Shown piece by piece: positions 8,766 through 19,074 of a DNA stretch of 64,000 nucleotides. Source of the DNA: Rhynchopus sp. YZ270_cl-10. Lineage: Eukaryota > Euglenozoa > Diplonemea > Diplonemida > Diplonemidae. The stretch is taken from NCBI GenBank assembly GCA_964035575.1, contig OZ037847.1, positions 744,001-808,000 on the forward strand. The letters run 5' to 3'. The notes beneath the pieces are model-generated. The model saw only the letters and a program-made list of their open reading frames with translations. It did not search any database and was not told where the DNA came from. Position 1 is the stretch's first letter, and each line of letters opens with the position of its first letter. The position numbers and the translations under genes are program-made.

Positions 8766-11700
8766 TCAACTAACGCGAGCCAACCTTTGGCAACTCAAAG
8801 CAACATTATAAAGCTCCCTTTCCTTCTCTAAATACTTTTCGAAAAGTTGTGTAACGTAACGTACCTTGCTCGGTTCGTCCTTCTCGTTGAATATGGACCC
8901 CGTTTGCGACAACGGGAAGGGCCACTGCGAGGCAGGCTCCGGTGCATTGAGCCCCGCAGCCTGCATTGCAGCAGCCTGCGCCGCTGCAGGCGCACCACCT
9001 GGACTGCGGCCTGCGTTGTTGATGTCTTTGTTCTGGACGGATATACGGTACATATGGCGCTCTGGGCGGGCGAGGTAGGTTTGGACGTGTTCCTTGATGT
9101 TGACTTTGTTGAGCTTCCCGCCGATGTAGGGGCGTGGCGACTGTGCATTGTTCCATCTGCGTTTGTCGGAGTCGTCGGTCGCAAACGATCTGTTGAGGTT
9201 GTCGTCTTCTGACCGCGTCCGAGAGGCAGAGCGTGGCCGCGCCCTCCTCGAGTTGATGGAAGACATGGAGGATGCGCGGGTCATGCGTGTCGGTGCCTGC
9301 TTGAGGTGCTGCTTGAGAAGACGCCGTGCCATGCGGTTCTCCTCTGTGCGCAGGTCGTCAAAGCCGCCTTCCTTGTTCGCGCTGTGTGTGGTGCCGCCAC
9401 AACGCTCTGCCACGTTTGCAACGTAGTCGACAACGTCGTCGTCTGTCTCCAGGTGGTGCGGTATGCCAGGCAGGTAGCGCAAGTTGTGGATCTCGCCGTC
9501 CTCTGCCTCGACAGCAGTGCACGGCACCGCAGTGATGAAGAAGAGGATCTTCACAAGACCGCCAACACGTTCAAAGCATCCCAAGGGCAGCTCGTTGATG
9601 GTGTCCGGCAGCCCGCAGTGCGATACAAAGGGGAAGGGCACACCAAACTCCGCACCCTGGCCGTGCTTCAGGCCTTCTGTTGCCCACGTGCCAAGGAGCT
9701 CTCTGCAGGCAGCGTCGCTGGTGAGGCAGGCCTTCAGGATGGCGGGTGTCTGCTTGTCGCCCTTCTTGCGTGCCTCTCCGTTCTGCATGCGGCGTGAGCA
9801 GTGCTCGCGTGACGCATGCGCCATGGCGTCTTCGCCATGGCTGGTCGCATCCGGCCAGGACGATGGATCCTTCTGCCACATCTGTGTCGCCTCCTTCCCA
9901 GGGTAGTACGCACGCCCACGGCTCTCGCCCGCCTGCACTGCCAGCCCCTGCATGCTGTACTCACGCAGAAGCCTGCCTGCAGACGCACTGCGCTGCAAAG
10001 AGTTTGCGTGTACCTTCTCGCTCCACGACGCAGTCGCATCGTTGTAGTGTGTAGGTGTCGGCACCACCTGGCTCGGCCGTGGTGGTGAGCGTGGGGACGT
10101 ACTCCGCCTTACGGGTGGCGGCGGTGGTGGCTGCGGCTTCGGTGTTGGGTCATCCTTCACCTCAGGCAGAAACTTCCTATGGCTGCACACAGTGTCCCGC
10201 GCAAAGGCACCAAGGGGCTGTGGCAACGTCGGGACAGACCCCGTGTCGTGGTGGTTCCTCCCCGTAGAGCTGGTCCCCGTTGTGCCGGCAGTGTGCTCGT
10301 CGTCGAAGCTGATGTTCGCAACCTTCTTCGGTTTGCTCTGCGAACGCTCCCGTGAGGGTGCTGGGGTGGTGCTGGTCTTGAAGGTCTTGAGGCGTCTGTG
10401 CCAGTCTTCGTAGCCTTTGCTGTTCTCGACGTCTTCGTCGCCTTCCTTTGCATTCCAGGCGGCGGTGTGCTTGAGGAAGTGGGGATTGCTTTTGATGACA
10501 GTGCTTTGCGGTGCACTGGCCCCTGCCTGCACCTTCTCTACAGTGGACTGCCGTGATACGTATGTTGTGGACGGCGACGATGGGCACTCTGCGTACTCGT
10601 CGTGCGCCTTGCGGGTGCGTGGCTTGAGGATGGCCTTCGGGTTGCTGAGGTACGCGAAGAAGTAGTTGCGGTCCTTCTCGGTCTTGCCACCGGGGAGGAC
10701 CTGCCTGCCGTGGTGGGCTTCACGCTGGAGCTGGTGTGCCATCTGGTCTCTGCTGAGGGAGCGGCCTGCAGACAGACGTGATTCGTCCCTCTCTGCTGAG
10801 AGGCCGTCGCTCTGTCCACCTGTCGGTGCCGAGGGCGGTGTGAGCACCATGTCCGGCATGACATCGTTGTGCAGCTTGGACGCCGTGAGCTCGCTGTGCA
10901 GCGCCGCATGGCTGCGGTTGCGGTGTGAGTGCGACGGCGACGTCACCGAATGCGAAGGGCTCAGCTGCTGTGGGCTGTCCTCTTCGTTCGACACATTCGT
11001 TTCCACCTCAAGCAGGTTCAGCCCAGCAGGTCGCGGCGGGTCCACATGCACAGGCTTCGGCTTCACCTGCCCCACAGGTTTAGGTGAAGCACCCCGCTTG
11101 GTGACAGGCGACGACTGCGCTCTGGGACGTATCTTCTTCTTCTCGACCTTCTGAGGCAGCGTGACGATAGTGTTGCCACGCTTCTTGCGCATCACAACAG
11201 TCTTCGGCTTTGGGGCAGGCTCTGCAAGCAGTGTTGTCTTGCGTTCGTCGTTCCCTACGGTGAGAAGGGTTTGGGAGCGCTTGACGGGCGAGGTGGTGAG
11301 GCCTTTGAGGGTTGAGTTGTTGGATTGGTTGGAGCGCCGCTTTCCGAGGGGCGTGGGGGAGGCGACGTGGCAGTCTTTGCCTTTTTGCTCACGACGGCGG
11401 CGGATATTACTTGTTTCGAGGCTCTTGACGGTAAGGCTCTTGTCGAGGTTGCCACCACCACGGGACTGCGAGAACTCCGACTCTGAGTCGATGCGCTTGA
11501 GACCCAACTCATCGAGAAGACCTTTGCAGAACGATCCGTTCTCTGTCTGGTAAGTTGCGTTGTTGTTTATGGTTGGGATCATCCCGTAGTCGGACCCTGA
11601 CACAGAGCCCAGACGGAACACACCAGAGTTACACGACTGGTTGCCATTGAAGGATCCCCCCATCCCAGGGTTCTGCTTTGGTCTATGCACAGGAGACCCT

Positions 11701-12839
11701 GGTCCAGCCCCAAACCTCCCCGACCGCCCAGGCTGTCCCTTGAACTCAATCTTGTCTATGCACTCAAGAATCTCGACAAACTCTTCAAGGTTTTCGCTCC
11801 GATCGCCAAAGACATTCCCCCCCGCCAGCTCCCCATCCTTCCCGTCACGCACAACATTGATCTTCGCAGACTTTGGGATGCGGGCGAAGGTACCCGACGG
11901 TTCGAGCCCCCAAGACAACAGCATATCGGTCTGCTTTTTGTTCATCTCGATCATGCGTTCTTGGAAGGGCGATATTTCTGCATAAAATTCATCATCGGTT
12001 TGCATGATGGGAAGCATGCCTGAGGAGGAGATTGAAGAGCGGGCTGACTTCGGCGACTGTGCAGGGGAGGACGACGCTGTGGGGAGAGGCACATCCTCGT
12101 AGTTGATGCAGCCTACACCTCCTAGGCCGGAGCGTTTGTTCTGACGCAGGGTGCTGTAGACTGCGATCTTCTCCTTCTCCCCAAAGTTGTTCCCTGCAAG
12201 CAGCAGTGACGAGCACGATGTGTTCTCACGGATGCCCTCTGTCAGAAACGCGATGCCTTCGTTTAATGACTCTGCACTGCTTTCCGTCAGCATCCCGCAG
12301 TATTTTGCGTCAATCTCTGCTAGGCCGCAGCCCCACTTCAGTAGAAGGCCAAGACCCTGCGCGGTGAGGGGGTTGTACTTTACGATGAGCTTGCGCAGCT
12401 TGCAGGTGATGGAGTCGAGGAGCTTTGCTACGGCAGCGACACCACGGATGCCGATGTTTGTGAAGGAGAGGTTCACTGTGTGCACATCGACGTTGACGAC
12501 GCTCTGCATGATTCGCACGACCATTTCGTCGCCTAGGTTACAGCCACTCAGGTCCAACTCACCAAAGCCATAGTCCCCATTCCCAATGAACTCTGCCAAT
12601 GCATCGGCAGCGGCTCCATCCAAAGCAAACCCAGTGATGACCAGCTTCTCCGAGGTCACCTCACGTTCTTCCATCGCATCGCGGATGCTCTCAATGTGCC
12701 ACCTCGTAGCAGGCAGACACCCACGCACCCGTGTGCACGCAACCACAACACTCTTCCGCTCTGTCCCCACCGCCTCCCATTTAATCGCCGTCGCAGTGCG
12801 GTTAAACACCGAGGTAGCTTCGGTTGTTACACTCGACAT
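8766..12839 (-). CDS. Large LRR (RNI-like) protein with long disordered tail
   Basis: Single 1357-codon ORF. Residues about 50-240 carry ribonuclease-inhibitor-type leucine-rich repeats (ELDLSGCNLGDE, TVNLSFTNIGIRGVAAVAKL, RKLIVKYNPLTAQGLGLLL, SLLLAGNNFG). The next thousand residues are mostly Ser/Pro/Lys/Arg-rich and probably disordered, with polyproline (PKPQPPPPPPVR). The last 100 residues are conserved-looking (VRYVTQLFEKYLEKERELY) and may form a helix. This layout is common in cytoskeletal, basal-body or flagellar scaffold proteins of flagellates, but no specific family was recognised. The start at 12839 is supported by a pyrimidine-rich run ending in CAG about 27 nt upstream, a plausible splice acceptor. 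Confidence 0.8.
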   Translation of the reverse strand: MSSVTTEATSVFNRTATAIKWEAVGTERKSVVVACTRVRGCLPATRWHIESIRDAMEEREVTSEKLVITGFALDGAAADALAEFIGNGDYGFGELDLSGCNLGDEMVVRIMQSVVNVDVHTVNLSFTNIGIRGVAAVAKLLDSITCKLRKLIVKYNPLTAQGLGLLLKWGCGLAEIDAKYCGMLTESSAESLNEGIAFLTEGIRENTSCSSLLLAGNNFGEKEKIAVYSTLRQNKRSGLGGVGCINYEDVPLPTASSSPAQSPKSARSSISSSGMLPIMQTDDEFYAEISPFQERMIEMNKKQTDMLLSWGLEPSGTFARIPKSAKINVVRDGKDGELAGGNVFGDRSENLEEFVEILECIDKIEFKGQPGRSGRFGAGPGSPVHRPKQNPGMGGSFNGNQSCNSGVFRLGSVSGSDYGMIPTINNNATYQTENGSFCKGLLDELGLKRIDSESEFSQSRGGGNLDKSLTVKSLETSNIRRRREQKGKDCHVASPTPLGKRRSNQSNNSTLKGLTTSPVKRSQTLLTVGNDERKTTLLAEPAPKPKTVVMRKKRGNTIVTLPQKVEKKKIRPRAQSSPVTKRGASPKPVGQVKPKPVHVDPPRPAGLNLLEVETNVSNEEDSPQQLSPSHSVTSPSHSHRNRSHAALHSELTASKLHNDVMPDMVLTPPSAPTGGQSDGLSAERDESRLSAGRSLSRDQMAHQLQREAHHGRQVLPGGKTEKDRNYFFAYLSNPKAILKPRTRKAHDEYAECPSSPSTTYVSRQSTVEKVQAGASAPQSTVIKSNPHFLKHTAAWNAKEGDEDVENSKGYEDWHRRLKTFKTSTTPAPSRERSQSKPKKVANISFDDEHTAGTTGTSSTGRNHHDTGSVPTLPQPLGAFARDTVCSHRKFLPEVKDDPTPKPQPPPPPPVRRSTSPRSPPRPSQVVPTPTHYNDATASWSEKVHANSLQRSASAGRLLREYSMQGLAVQAGESRGRAYYPGKEATQMWQKDPSSWPDATSHGEDAMAHASREHCSRRMQNGEARKKGDKQTPAILKACLTSDAACRELLGTWATEGLKHGQGAEFGVPFPFVSHCGLPDTINELPLGCFERVGGLVKILFFITAVPCTAVEAEDGEIHNLRYLPGIPHHLETDDDVVDYVANVAERCGGTTHSANKEGGFDDLRTEENRMARRLLKQHLKQAPTRMTRASSMSSINSRRARPRSASRTRSEDDNLNRSFATDDSDKRRWNNAQSPRPYIGGKLNKVNIKEHVQTYLARPERHMYRISVQNKDINNAGRSPGGAPAAAQAAAMQAAGLNAPEPASQWPFPLSQTGSIFNEKDEPSKVRYVTQLFEKYLEKERELYNVALSCQRLARVS

Positions 12840-13955
12840 TGTTGTGTGGAGTGCCGCAACACTTTCCTGCGTAGATGGTGGGAGGGGAAGGGAAGGGAAG
12901 GGAGAGTGTGATAGAGGGGTAAGGGTAGGGGGTGTTGTAACTTCACAACGTTTGTATGCGCGCTGTCATGCTTCCGGTGGAAAGGGCAAGGGCAAGGGCA
13001 AGGGCAAGGGCAAGGGCAAGGGCAAGGGCAAGGGCAAGGGCAAGGGCAAGGGCAAGGGCAAGGGCAAGGGCAAGGGCAAGGGCAAGGGCAAGGGCAAGGG
13101 CAAGGGCAAGGGCAAGGGCAAGGGCAAGGGCAAGGCATACTACGATGCCCTCCCGACCGTCCCCCTGCCAGAAGAGCCGCATGCAGAGGCTCGACGGAAA
13201 GTTGTCATCAAATAAATGCTGGAAAAAAGGCGTGGGGGGGAGCCGAGGTAGCTTTTGTGCTAGCAGTGGGGCGGTGACAGTTAGATAGGACGTTATAGAA
13301 CAAAGGGGGGGTGGAAAAATAAGTGTTCTCCTATGACAGTGGGCACAATTGTCCACTCCCATCCTAAGTTTGTATGCAACTTAAAGACAGGGTCCAGCTT
13401 CAATCAGAGAAAGGTGTAAAAAGAAAAGGGAGAAAGAAAAACTAAGCTTTTCTGTCTCAGTTAAAGAGGGACAAATTTTAAATGAATTTGCCTGGGCAGA
13501 ACACAGTCCAGATATTGGGTTTTATTTCGGGGGGAAAACTCCCACGCTACACACCAAACCCCTTCCCCTTCCCCTCCCCCCCATTTTTTTTGTAGATTCG
13601 ACAATCAGCTGTCAGGTTCGGTACACAAGGTCGCCTTTTTTGTTTTTGTTGTTGTTGTTGCAGTGTAGACAAAGTCGCTATCTTTTTTGGTCAGCTATTT
13701 TCCCTTTTCTCGCATTAGGTTAGCCAAGGGACTACAGTAGCCCCAATTGGTTGCTTCATAGGGTTGTTAACCAAGCATATCCCCCCCTCCACCCCCACCA
13801 CCCCATATCACCCTCGAAAACTAGACATTGCTTACAACCCTGAGAATTTTAGAGAATTGAAGAAAAAAATCTGAAAAAAATTGAAAAATCGACCCCCCTT
13901 TGTGAACTCCACGCAACCTTCACCACTCCTATCTCTCGTGGATGTCGCGTTCTTT
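12840..13955. other. Intergenic spacer between LRR and calpain genes
   Basis: Pyrimidine-rich on the minus strand next to the LRR start, then the GGGCAA array, then AT-rich sequence with C-runs near 13559-13582 and 13780-13805. No coding ORF. It should contain the calpain 3' end and the LRR 5' region. Confidence 0.6.
12982..13135. repeat. Tandem 6-mer array (GGGCAA)n
   Basis: About 25 perfect gggcaa units, starting some 140 bp upstream of the LRR start codon. Evenly spaced GGG runs on the plus strand could form G-quadruplexes. The plus-strand frames through it (KGKGKG and ARARAR proteins) are repeat artefacts. Confidence 0.97.
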
Positions 13956-16900
13956 TTACGAATTTTCGGGGTCGTTTTTGGACATTTCGATGGCGCGCAA
14001 CATGTCGTCGTCCATATCCTCATCTGCGTCGTCACCAGCTTCTTCACGGGACATGCGTAGGGCAGCTTCAAGGTCGTCATCTCCTTCACCATCTCCATCA
14101 CCGTCACCGTCCACCTCCATATCGATGTTCTCTTCCGACATACGTAGGGCCTCCTGCATGAGCCGCTCTTCCTCCTCCTCTGCCTCTTCCACTTTGCGTG
14201 CCTCGATCGCATCTGCCACAGCAAGGAGTGCTGCATCTGGCGGTACGTTCTCCCAGCTGAGCTCGTGGCTTGGGTATGTGGTGGGAATGTGCAGGTCCGT
14301 CCCTGGCAGTGCGCAGGCTGCGACCTCGGAAGGGTGTTGCGACACATCCGAATGGAAGCCACCAGCACCACGCACACAGAGGCCAAGGCAAACCTGTCGT
14401 GAAAGGGGTCGTGCATGCACAATACGAGAAAAGTCGTTGTTAGGCAGAGTCGACACACAGTTAGACGTCTCGTAGTCGACCTGCGCGACACAGTCCTCAC
14501 TGGCGGAACGGTTCTCTACTGCGTGGAGTTCACCTCCCCGGCCCGAAAGGGTTGTGCAGATGAGTGTGTTGGAAAGCTTCTTTTGCTTCCCCTTAGAGCA
14601 GACTGCGTGGGCCAGACACGACGCAGTGAAGTCCCATGAGGGACTCGGCACCTTCGACAGCCCCACCTCAAAGTCCGAGTAGATAGCGAGGGTCACTCTG
14701 CGCAGACGCATGGAGAGGTTTGCGGCCTGCATCATAGTGACGCTGAAGGGCACCACTGTGTACTCATAGCCGCCATCGAGGACAAGCTCGACGGAGATCT
14801 GGTCAGCAAAGCTGCTGGGCAGACATTCAACGCAGGACCACGAGGACTCTGTGCCCGCAGAACGTCTCCGCAAAAGGGCAAACATAATGTCGATGTTAGA
14901 GGTAACCGCGTTCAGTGCAGACTCGCGTGTAATATGCTTCTCCTGCCAAAGAATAAAGTCCGCAACCGTCCGTTTGTACGTTTTGATAACAAAGTGTTCA
15001 CCAGGGCCAAGATCAGACGGCAGCCAAGCAGTTGCCGCTGCGCGTGACCATTGCTTAGGGTGAACCCGGCAGACGTCGATTGTGATGAAGTATTCCTTCG
15101 CATCTTCCAAGGAGATCCAGAAGACAGACATGTCGTCGTTCATCTTAACACCGTTGCGGTTGATGACGCCCAGTTCGAGTTGGAGCTCGCGTGTCCAGCC
15201 GGACCACTTTGACCCCCAGGCACCTTGCCAGGAGCGTGGCGCACGGTCGCCCCATGGGTTTCTGAACTGCATGAGCCGCACGACCTTGCCTTGGTGCACG
15301 ATCTGCTTGACCTGGAGCACGGAGTAGGCGTGGGGTGTTTGGAGGCCGAGCTTCTCCACAAAGTGTTCGCGTGTACTGCCGCACGCCTCGTGCGAGCATG
15401 CGGTGCCCATGATGTAGCCGGCCTCGCCTGCCGAGAGCAGACGCGACCATATGATGTCGATGTCGAAGTCGTCGTTGTCGTCCTCGAAGGGCACCTCGCT
15501 AGGGTCCTTCCCCTGCAGCAGCAGCTGGGTGCGCATGTCTGCGATCTGGTCGTGCCGCTTCTTCTTGCGTGTTGCCTGCTCCTGAGTCATGCGCAGCTGC
15601 ACCGTGTCGCAGGCATACCCTGTGAACATCTGCAACGCCTCCGCCAGTGTACCTCCTGACAACGCACCGTACGACCCCGACAGCTTGGCTGCCGCCTTCT
15701 CCACGAGAGGGACCCAGAGACTCTGCCGTGCTGCCTTTGCGTAGCACATATGCCCGCCTCGAGAGTAGTGAACGTTTTGGGTAACTTCGTCTATCTTGCC
15801 TTCCCAGGGGGTTGAGCAGGGGAAGGTGTCATCAAGAAGGATCTTCCGCCAGGAGCCTGAGTGGTGAAGCTGCACTACATACGCCCCAATGGGACTGTAG
15901 TCACGTGTCACGAGCATTGCCTCTACAAGACTGTGATGATTCGCGACGCACGCAAGCGCCCCACCAAACCAGCAGTTGCCCAATGCACCCTGGTACACAT
16001 CCTCAGGTCGTGGCGTATCGCGGATGACCTTGTACGATCCAAGCGTGTTGTGCGTCATCTCGTCGCGAATGTAATGAGTACACTGCCGGGTGATGAACTC
16101 GCCTGGGTTCTTGATGAGCGGTTGGTAAGAGTACAGAAGCGCACACCCATCACAAGAGGACCCCGGTCTGAGCCAGGTGGTCGGACGGTTCACAATGTTG
16201 ACCTGCTGAACGTGTGTCGGCTTGCCTCCACAACTGCACCCCACGCTGTTGAGACGCTGCTGCTGCTGTTCCGCCTCCTGCTGTGTAGTGGGCGGCTCCA
16301 TCACCGGCGGAAGTGGGTTGTTCTTCCCACACTGCACACAACGCCATCTCTCTGCATCTAGCGGGTCGAGATATATGCTTTTGGGCAGAGGCGGGAACTG
16401 CGCGTCGACATATCTGCAATTTTTATTTTTCATGATATCAGCAAAAACCTCTAAAACAGAGAAGTTGAAAGTGCAAAAAAAAAAGTTTGACTTGAAATAC
16501 AACAGCCCTCTCGTGACAATGTACCCTGGTACATGACCGGTGCACTGGGGTGGACCCCAACCATGCAGTCCTACATTCATTTTGTGGTTTATATCTGGAA
16601 GAAAAAAAGTTGTTGATGCAGGCACCTCCGACTGACCCACGTACGATGCCAGCCCCGGATGAAAGCACAAAGCACCCTGCGGCCAACAACAGAAGATGCG
16701 AAAAAGTAAAAAAATACCTATTCGTCTCCGAATAATATTCCTTCAGCTTTTCAAGGGTGTCCTCCTGGACTTGAACGTTGTCCGAATCGAACCGTTCAAA
16801 GTCGATTTCCTTCATATCTTCTGCAGGGGTTGACGGCTCCTTCTGCTTCTCCTTTTCCTTTGCGTCCTCCTCTGCAGACATACGGAGTGCAGCTTGGAGC

Positions 16901-17304
16901 TCTTCATCCATTTCGGAGTCTCCCGTTTCGAGCATCGCCTCTTCGCTCATGCGGAGAGCGGCTTCGATTTCGTCGTCCATTGCACCGTCGTCGTCCTCTA
17001 CTTTTACCTCTGGGGTGAGGAAATGCACTGCCCCGGCATTTTCTTCAATCTCATCTATGCCACGGACAAGAACACTGCTTCCGGGGGTGATCTTCGCATC
17101 GGTTAGGAGAGTTGCGTTGTTCGAAAGAGACTTCCCCGCAGCTATGATGCGACACTGTCGCAACGGCGACACCCGGCACTCCTCATACGAAGGATCGTCT
17201 ACATCAAGATGTGCGCTCACCTCATGCCGCAAATCTCCAATCGTTCCATTCAAAGGAACGTTAACCGTCACCTTCTTTTTCCCAATAGCAACCTTTACAT
17301 CCAT
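13956..17304 (-). CDS. Calpain-family cysteine protease with UBL, zinc-binding region and five UIMs (two exons)
   Basis: Exons 17304-16718 and 16413-13956 give about 1014 residues. Domains in order: ubiquitin-like fold, residues 1-82 (VKVAIGKKKVTVNV, IIAAGKSL, SSVLV); two ubiquitin-interacting motifs near 109-124 and 131-147 (EIEAALRMSEE, ELQAALRMSAEE); Cys-rich region near 218-290 (WRCVQCGKNNP, GCSCGG, SSCDGC); calpain protease core with Cys343 (GALGNCWFGGAL), His557 (PHAYSVLQV) and Asn581 (FRNPWGD); a C2-like/trap region; and three more UIMs at the C-terminus (RLMQEALRMSEE, DLEAALRMSREE, MLRAIEMSKND). The triad is complete, so activity is likely. Calcium dependence is not clear. The start at 17304 follows a CAG acceptor 6 nt upstream. 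Calpain-15/SOL proteins have ubiquitin-binding NZF fingers, but this set of domains is unlike any calpain I know. Confidence 0.92.
16414..16717 (-). other. Spliceosomal intron in calpain gene
   Basis: Donor AG|GTATTT at 16717 and acceptor ttgcag| at 16414. Joining exons across it restores the frame as SETN-R-YVDAQF through a split Arg codon. It is 304 nt long, and about 60 percent of it is a copy of dispersed repeat family A. It is the only intron in the window supported by a clear frame join. Confidence 0.88.
16485..16668 (-). repeat. Dispersed repeat family A, copy inside calpain intron
   Basis: The longest copy in the window, about 184 bp. It shares blocks with 23760 (gtacatgaccgg, cctacat-catttcgtgg) and with 26419 (gttgttgatgca, ctgacccac, ccccggatgaaagcac). 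A poly-A/T run lies at its low-coordinate end. Confidence 0.85.
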
Positions 17305-19074
17305 CTTATGCTGTCTATGGGGGAGGTTAAGGTTAAGGGGGAGAGATAGTTTGGGTGAATGTGAGTGACAGTGGGGGTTTGAGAAGGAGGAAAGGCGGAA
17401 AGGCGGAGGGGAGAACCCGATATCAGCTTTTTGACGGTAATGTGTAGCCCACCCCAGTTGACAATCTGAAAGGTCCGGTAGAAATAGTTGTTTTGGTTGT
17501 GGGAGGGAAGGGATAAAGGGTGGGAGAAGGGAGGACCTTTTTTTTTTGAAAAGGGGTTTTGTGGGGTTGTTTTTGTTTTTTTTTTTTTGCGAAACGTCAT
17601 TCTCACCGCGGGTGACCACTTTCAAAGATGTTCCACTAAGCTTCGCCGGGATTCTTTTTTAAAATGGAATCCCACATCTTACTAAGATGCCGGAGGGTGT
17701 GTGTTTTGCGAGTGAGAAGAGCTGTGTGTAGGGTGAAGCAAAAAAAAAAGGAAAGGTAGATGTACCCATCCCTCTCTTCACCCCATCCCATCAGTCTACG
17801 CTGTGTTTTGCTTTTGTTTTGTTTTTTTATGTTTTGTTTTGTTTTGTAAAATTGTCTTCATCTCGACTAGGGAAAAAAAAGGGGGAGGGGAAAAAAATCA
17901 CATCTCGTTTGTTACCTTCGCTTCCACATTGGTCCTGTTTTTGTTTTTTTTGAGTGGTACTACCACTTTTGCAGAATCTCGTTTTTTGTTTTTTTTGTTT
18001 TTTGTTTTTTTAGGGGTAGGGAAATCGTAGAAAGCTGGCGTGGGCAGAGAATAATGTCAAGTCAGCTACTACGGGAAGAGGGGGGTGATTATCTGTGAAA
18101 AGTGAATTCCAGTTTTTGCTTTTTTTGTTTTGTTTTGTTTTTTTGAAAACTTTGACAACGTGTACCCCCGCGAACGGGCATTCCACGTTTTGTTTTGTTT
18201 TGTCTTTTTTGTTTTTTGGATTTTGATAACGCACACTTGGGAAGAGGGAGAATGCAATGCAAATCAGTCTGGGGGGGGGTAGAAGGGTTGCGTGGCCGCC
18301 TCCAGGCTGGAGATGGATGGGGAGGAGTTATGAAGAAACAGCTAAACAGCTGCAACTTCAACTCCGGTTTGTCTTCTTCTTGGTTTTTTTTTGCATGTAT
18401 CTATGGCGCTCTCATACAAGTCGTAGAGAGAATCATGAACATGACATGGAAATAATGATGATATTATTTTTGCATACTTCCGTGAACCCAGACAATATAT
18501 AAACCCCCCCTCTGCATAATATTAAATTACTCGTATTATTAATTATCTCGTATTATTAAATATAGCGCGTATTGTTCAATATAACTCATATTATTCAATA
18601 TAAGTCATATTATTCACATATTCGTATTATTAAATAGCGCATTTTTTATTTTTTATTTGCTTTTTCCCCTGTGTTTGTGAACAAAACATGCACGAAGCCC
18701 CAGCCAAGACGGGGAGTATTTTTTATTTCGCGAAGAAAAAAAGCATTTTTGGCTGGGCGTTCTCGTATTATTAAATATAAGCACCCATTTTCGTATTATT
18801 AAATAATATTCGTATTATTAAATATAACTCGTATTATTAATTTAATATTATGCAGAGGGGGGGTTTAAAAAAAAATAGGGTATTAAAGGGGAAGGTTGTA
18901 TGGTAAAAATGTAAAGAGAAAAAAAAAATCCCGAAAAAAAGAATCACAAAGTCCCGAAAATCTCCACGTTTGTTACTACTTTGTTTTTTGTTGTTGTTGT
19001 TTTGTTTTTTGAGGGGGAAGGGAGGGGAGGGGGGGAAAATCACGAATAAACGTTGTTATGTCGAATCAACCACA
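17305..19074. other. Intergenic spacer upstream of calpain
   Basis: Pyrimidine-rich on the minus strand near the calpain start. It is followed by long tttg/ttttg-rich DNA on the plus strand (17800-18220) and a MITE at 18502-18865. No coding ORF was seen. Confidence 0.6.
18502..18865. mobile_element. MITE with C/G-run terminal inverted repeats and TA target duplication
   Basis: The ends are AACCCCCCCTCTGCATAATA and its inverse, about 27 bp each, flanked by TA on both sides. The interior repeats cgtattattaaata about eight times with variants and has a hairpin near 18690-18760 (agccaagacgg / ctgggc). No coding capacity. TA duplication suggests mobilisation by a Tc1/mariner-type transposase. Confidence 0.8.

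Noticed and set aside
12586-13215. 209-codon plus-strand ORF ending in KGKGKG
   Set aside because: Half antisense to the LRR gene and half GGGCAA array.
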